Source: Archaeoglobus sp.
GTDB lineage: Archaea > Halobacteriota > Archaeoglobi > Archaeoglobales > Archaeoglobaceae
Assembly: GCF_017656475.1 (NCBI RefSeq)
Contig: NZ_JACDNT010000013.1
Coordinates: 1-52,985, forward strand
Direction of reading: 5' to 3'
Length of the DNA: 52,985 nt
Part shown: piece by piece, positions 52,904-52,985 of the stretch
Layout: each line of letters begins with the position of its first letter
Position numbering within the stretch: the first letter of the stretch is position 1
Translations under genes and position numbers: made by a program
Notes under the pieces: generated by a model
Told to the model about the DNA's origin: nothing
The model's database searches: none
The model's input: only the letters and a program-made list of their open reading frames with translations

Positions 52904-52911
52904 CTATAAAT
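52904..52911 (+). promoter_or_regulatory. TATA box of the right-edge gene
   Basis: CTATAAAT lies 20-28 bases before the ATG at 52932, the standard spacing for a leaderless archaeal gene. Confidence 0.55.
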
Positions 52912-52931
52912 CTGAAATATAACACCAAATT

Positions 52932-52985
52932 ATGCAATCAGTAAAGGAAATTGTTAAGGAGCCTAAAGTATTCGAAAGGAACAAA
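52932..52985 (+). CDS. Start of a gene cut by the window edge
   Basis: ATG at 52932 opens 18 codons, MQSVKEIVKEPKVFERNK, with no stop before the edge. A TATA box at 52904 supports the start. The product cannot be recognised from this much sequence. Confidence 0.6.
   Translation, partial: MQSVKEIVKEPKVFERNK

Overview
The window looks like chromosomal DNA of a hyperthermophilic euryarchaeon of the genus Archaeoglobus. The reasons are the tRNA-dependent cysteine enzyme SepRS, archaeal PheT, GatE, PurP, Rpp21 and L40e, a Sir2 deacetylase that matches A. fulgidus Sir2-Af2 as I remember it, an AqpM-type aquaporin, the FBP aldolase/phosphatase, TATA boxes placed 20-30 bases before many starts, and dense strand-biased operons with 4-base ATGA overlaps. 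I cannot name the strain. From memory, these neighbours lie in separate parts of the A. fulgidus VC-16 map, so a rearranged relative is likely.

Left edge (1-3200): the 3' end of an insertion-sequence transposase, then two decayed genes (an ArsP-type permease and an alpha/alpha-toroid protein), then an amino-acid permease fused to a nucleotidyltransferase domain. 3300-7230 (minus strand): an ABC-2 exporter pair, a NapH-like iron-sulfur membrane protein, a two-piece ArsP-type permease and a cysteine-rich ArsR-like regulator. A 46-base copy of the permease/napH junction lies just before the ABC genes and forms a 16-codon ORF coupled to them. 7370-10723 (minus): an SdpI-like membrane protein, a frameshifted flavin reductase, and a CMD-UspA-TauE operon behind a long palindrome.

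11050-28650 is mostly housekeeping: a radical SAM enzyme, hemD with a nitrilase, purP, Sir2, a CBS regulator, SepRS, Rpp21, a class I aldolase, pyrBI, mobB, argG, a CinA/MoeA-type protein, pyrC, a lone CheY and a small Fe-S protein. Pyrimidine synthesis is served by pyrB, pyrI and pyrC within 6 kb. 28650-31000 holds a badly decayed geranylgeranyl-reductase-like flavoprotein, an exported metzincin-like protease and a small membrane partner.

31000-52985: pheT-apgM, an aqpM-DUF2180-DUF2193 cluster with a Bat-like regulator, L40e, an RNase/HD/DUF99 group, rtcA, an exported peptide with an FtsX permease and a membrane-tethered HTH protein, an AsnB-like enzyme, the gatE-ThiF-like-FBPase operon, a KaiC-like ATPase, and a MoxR-AAA/VWA pair. 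Five genes are broken by small indels or stops, several of them in short homopolymers. No tRNA, rRNA or CRISPR array was seen.
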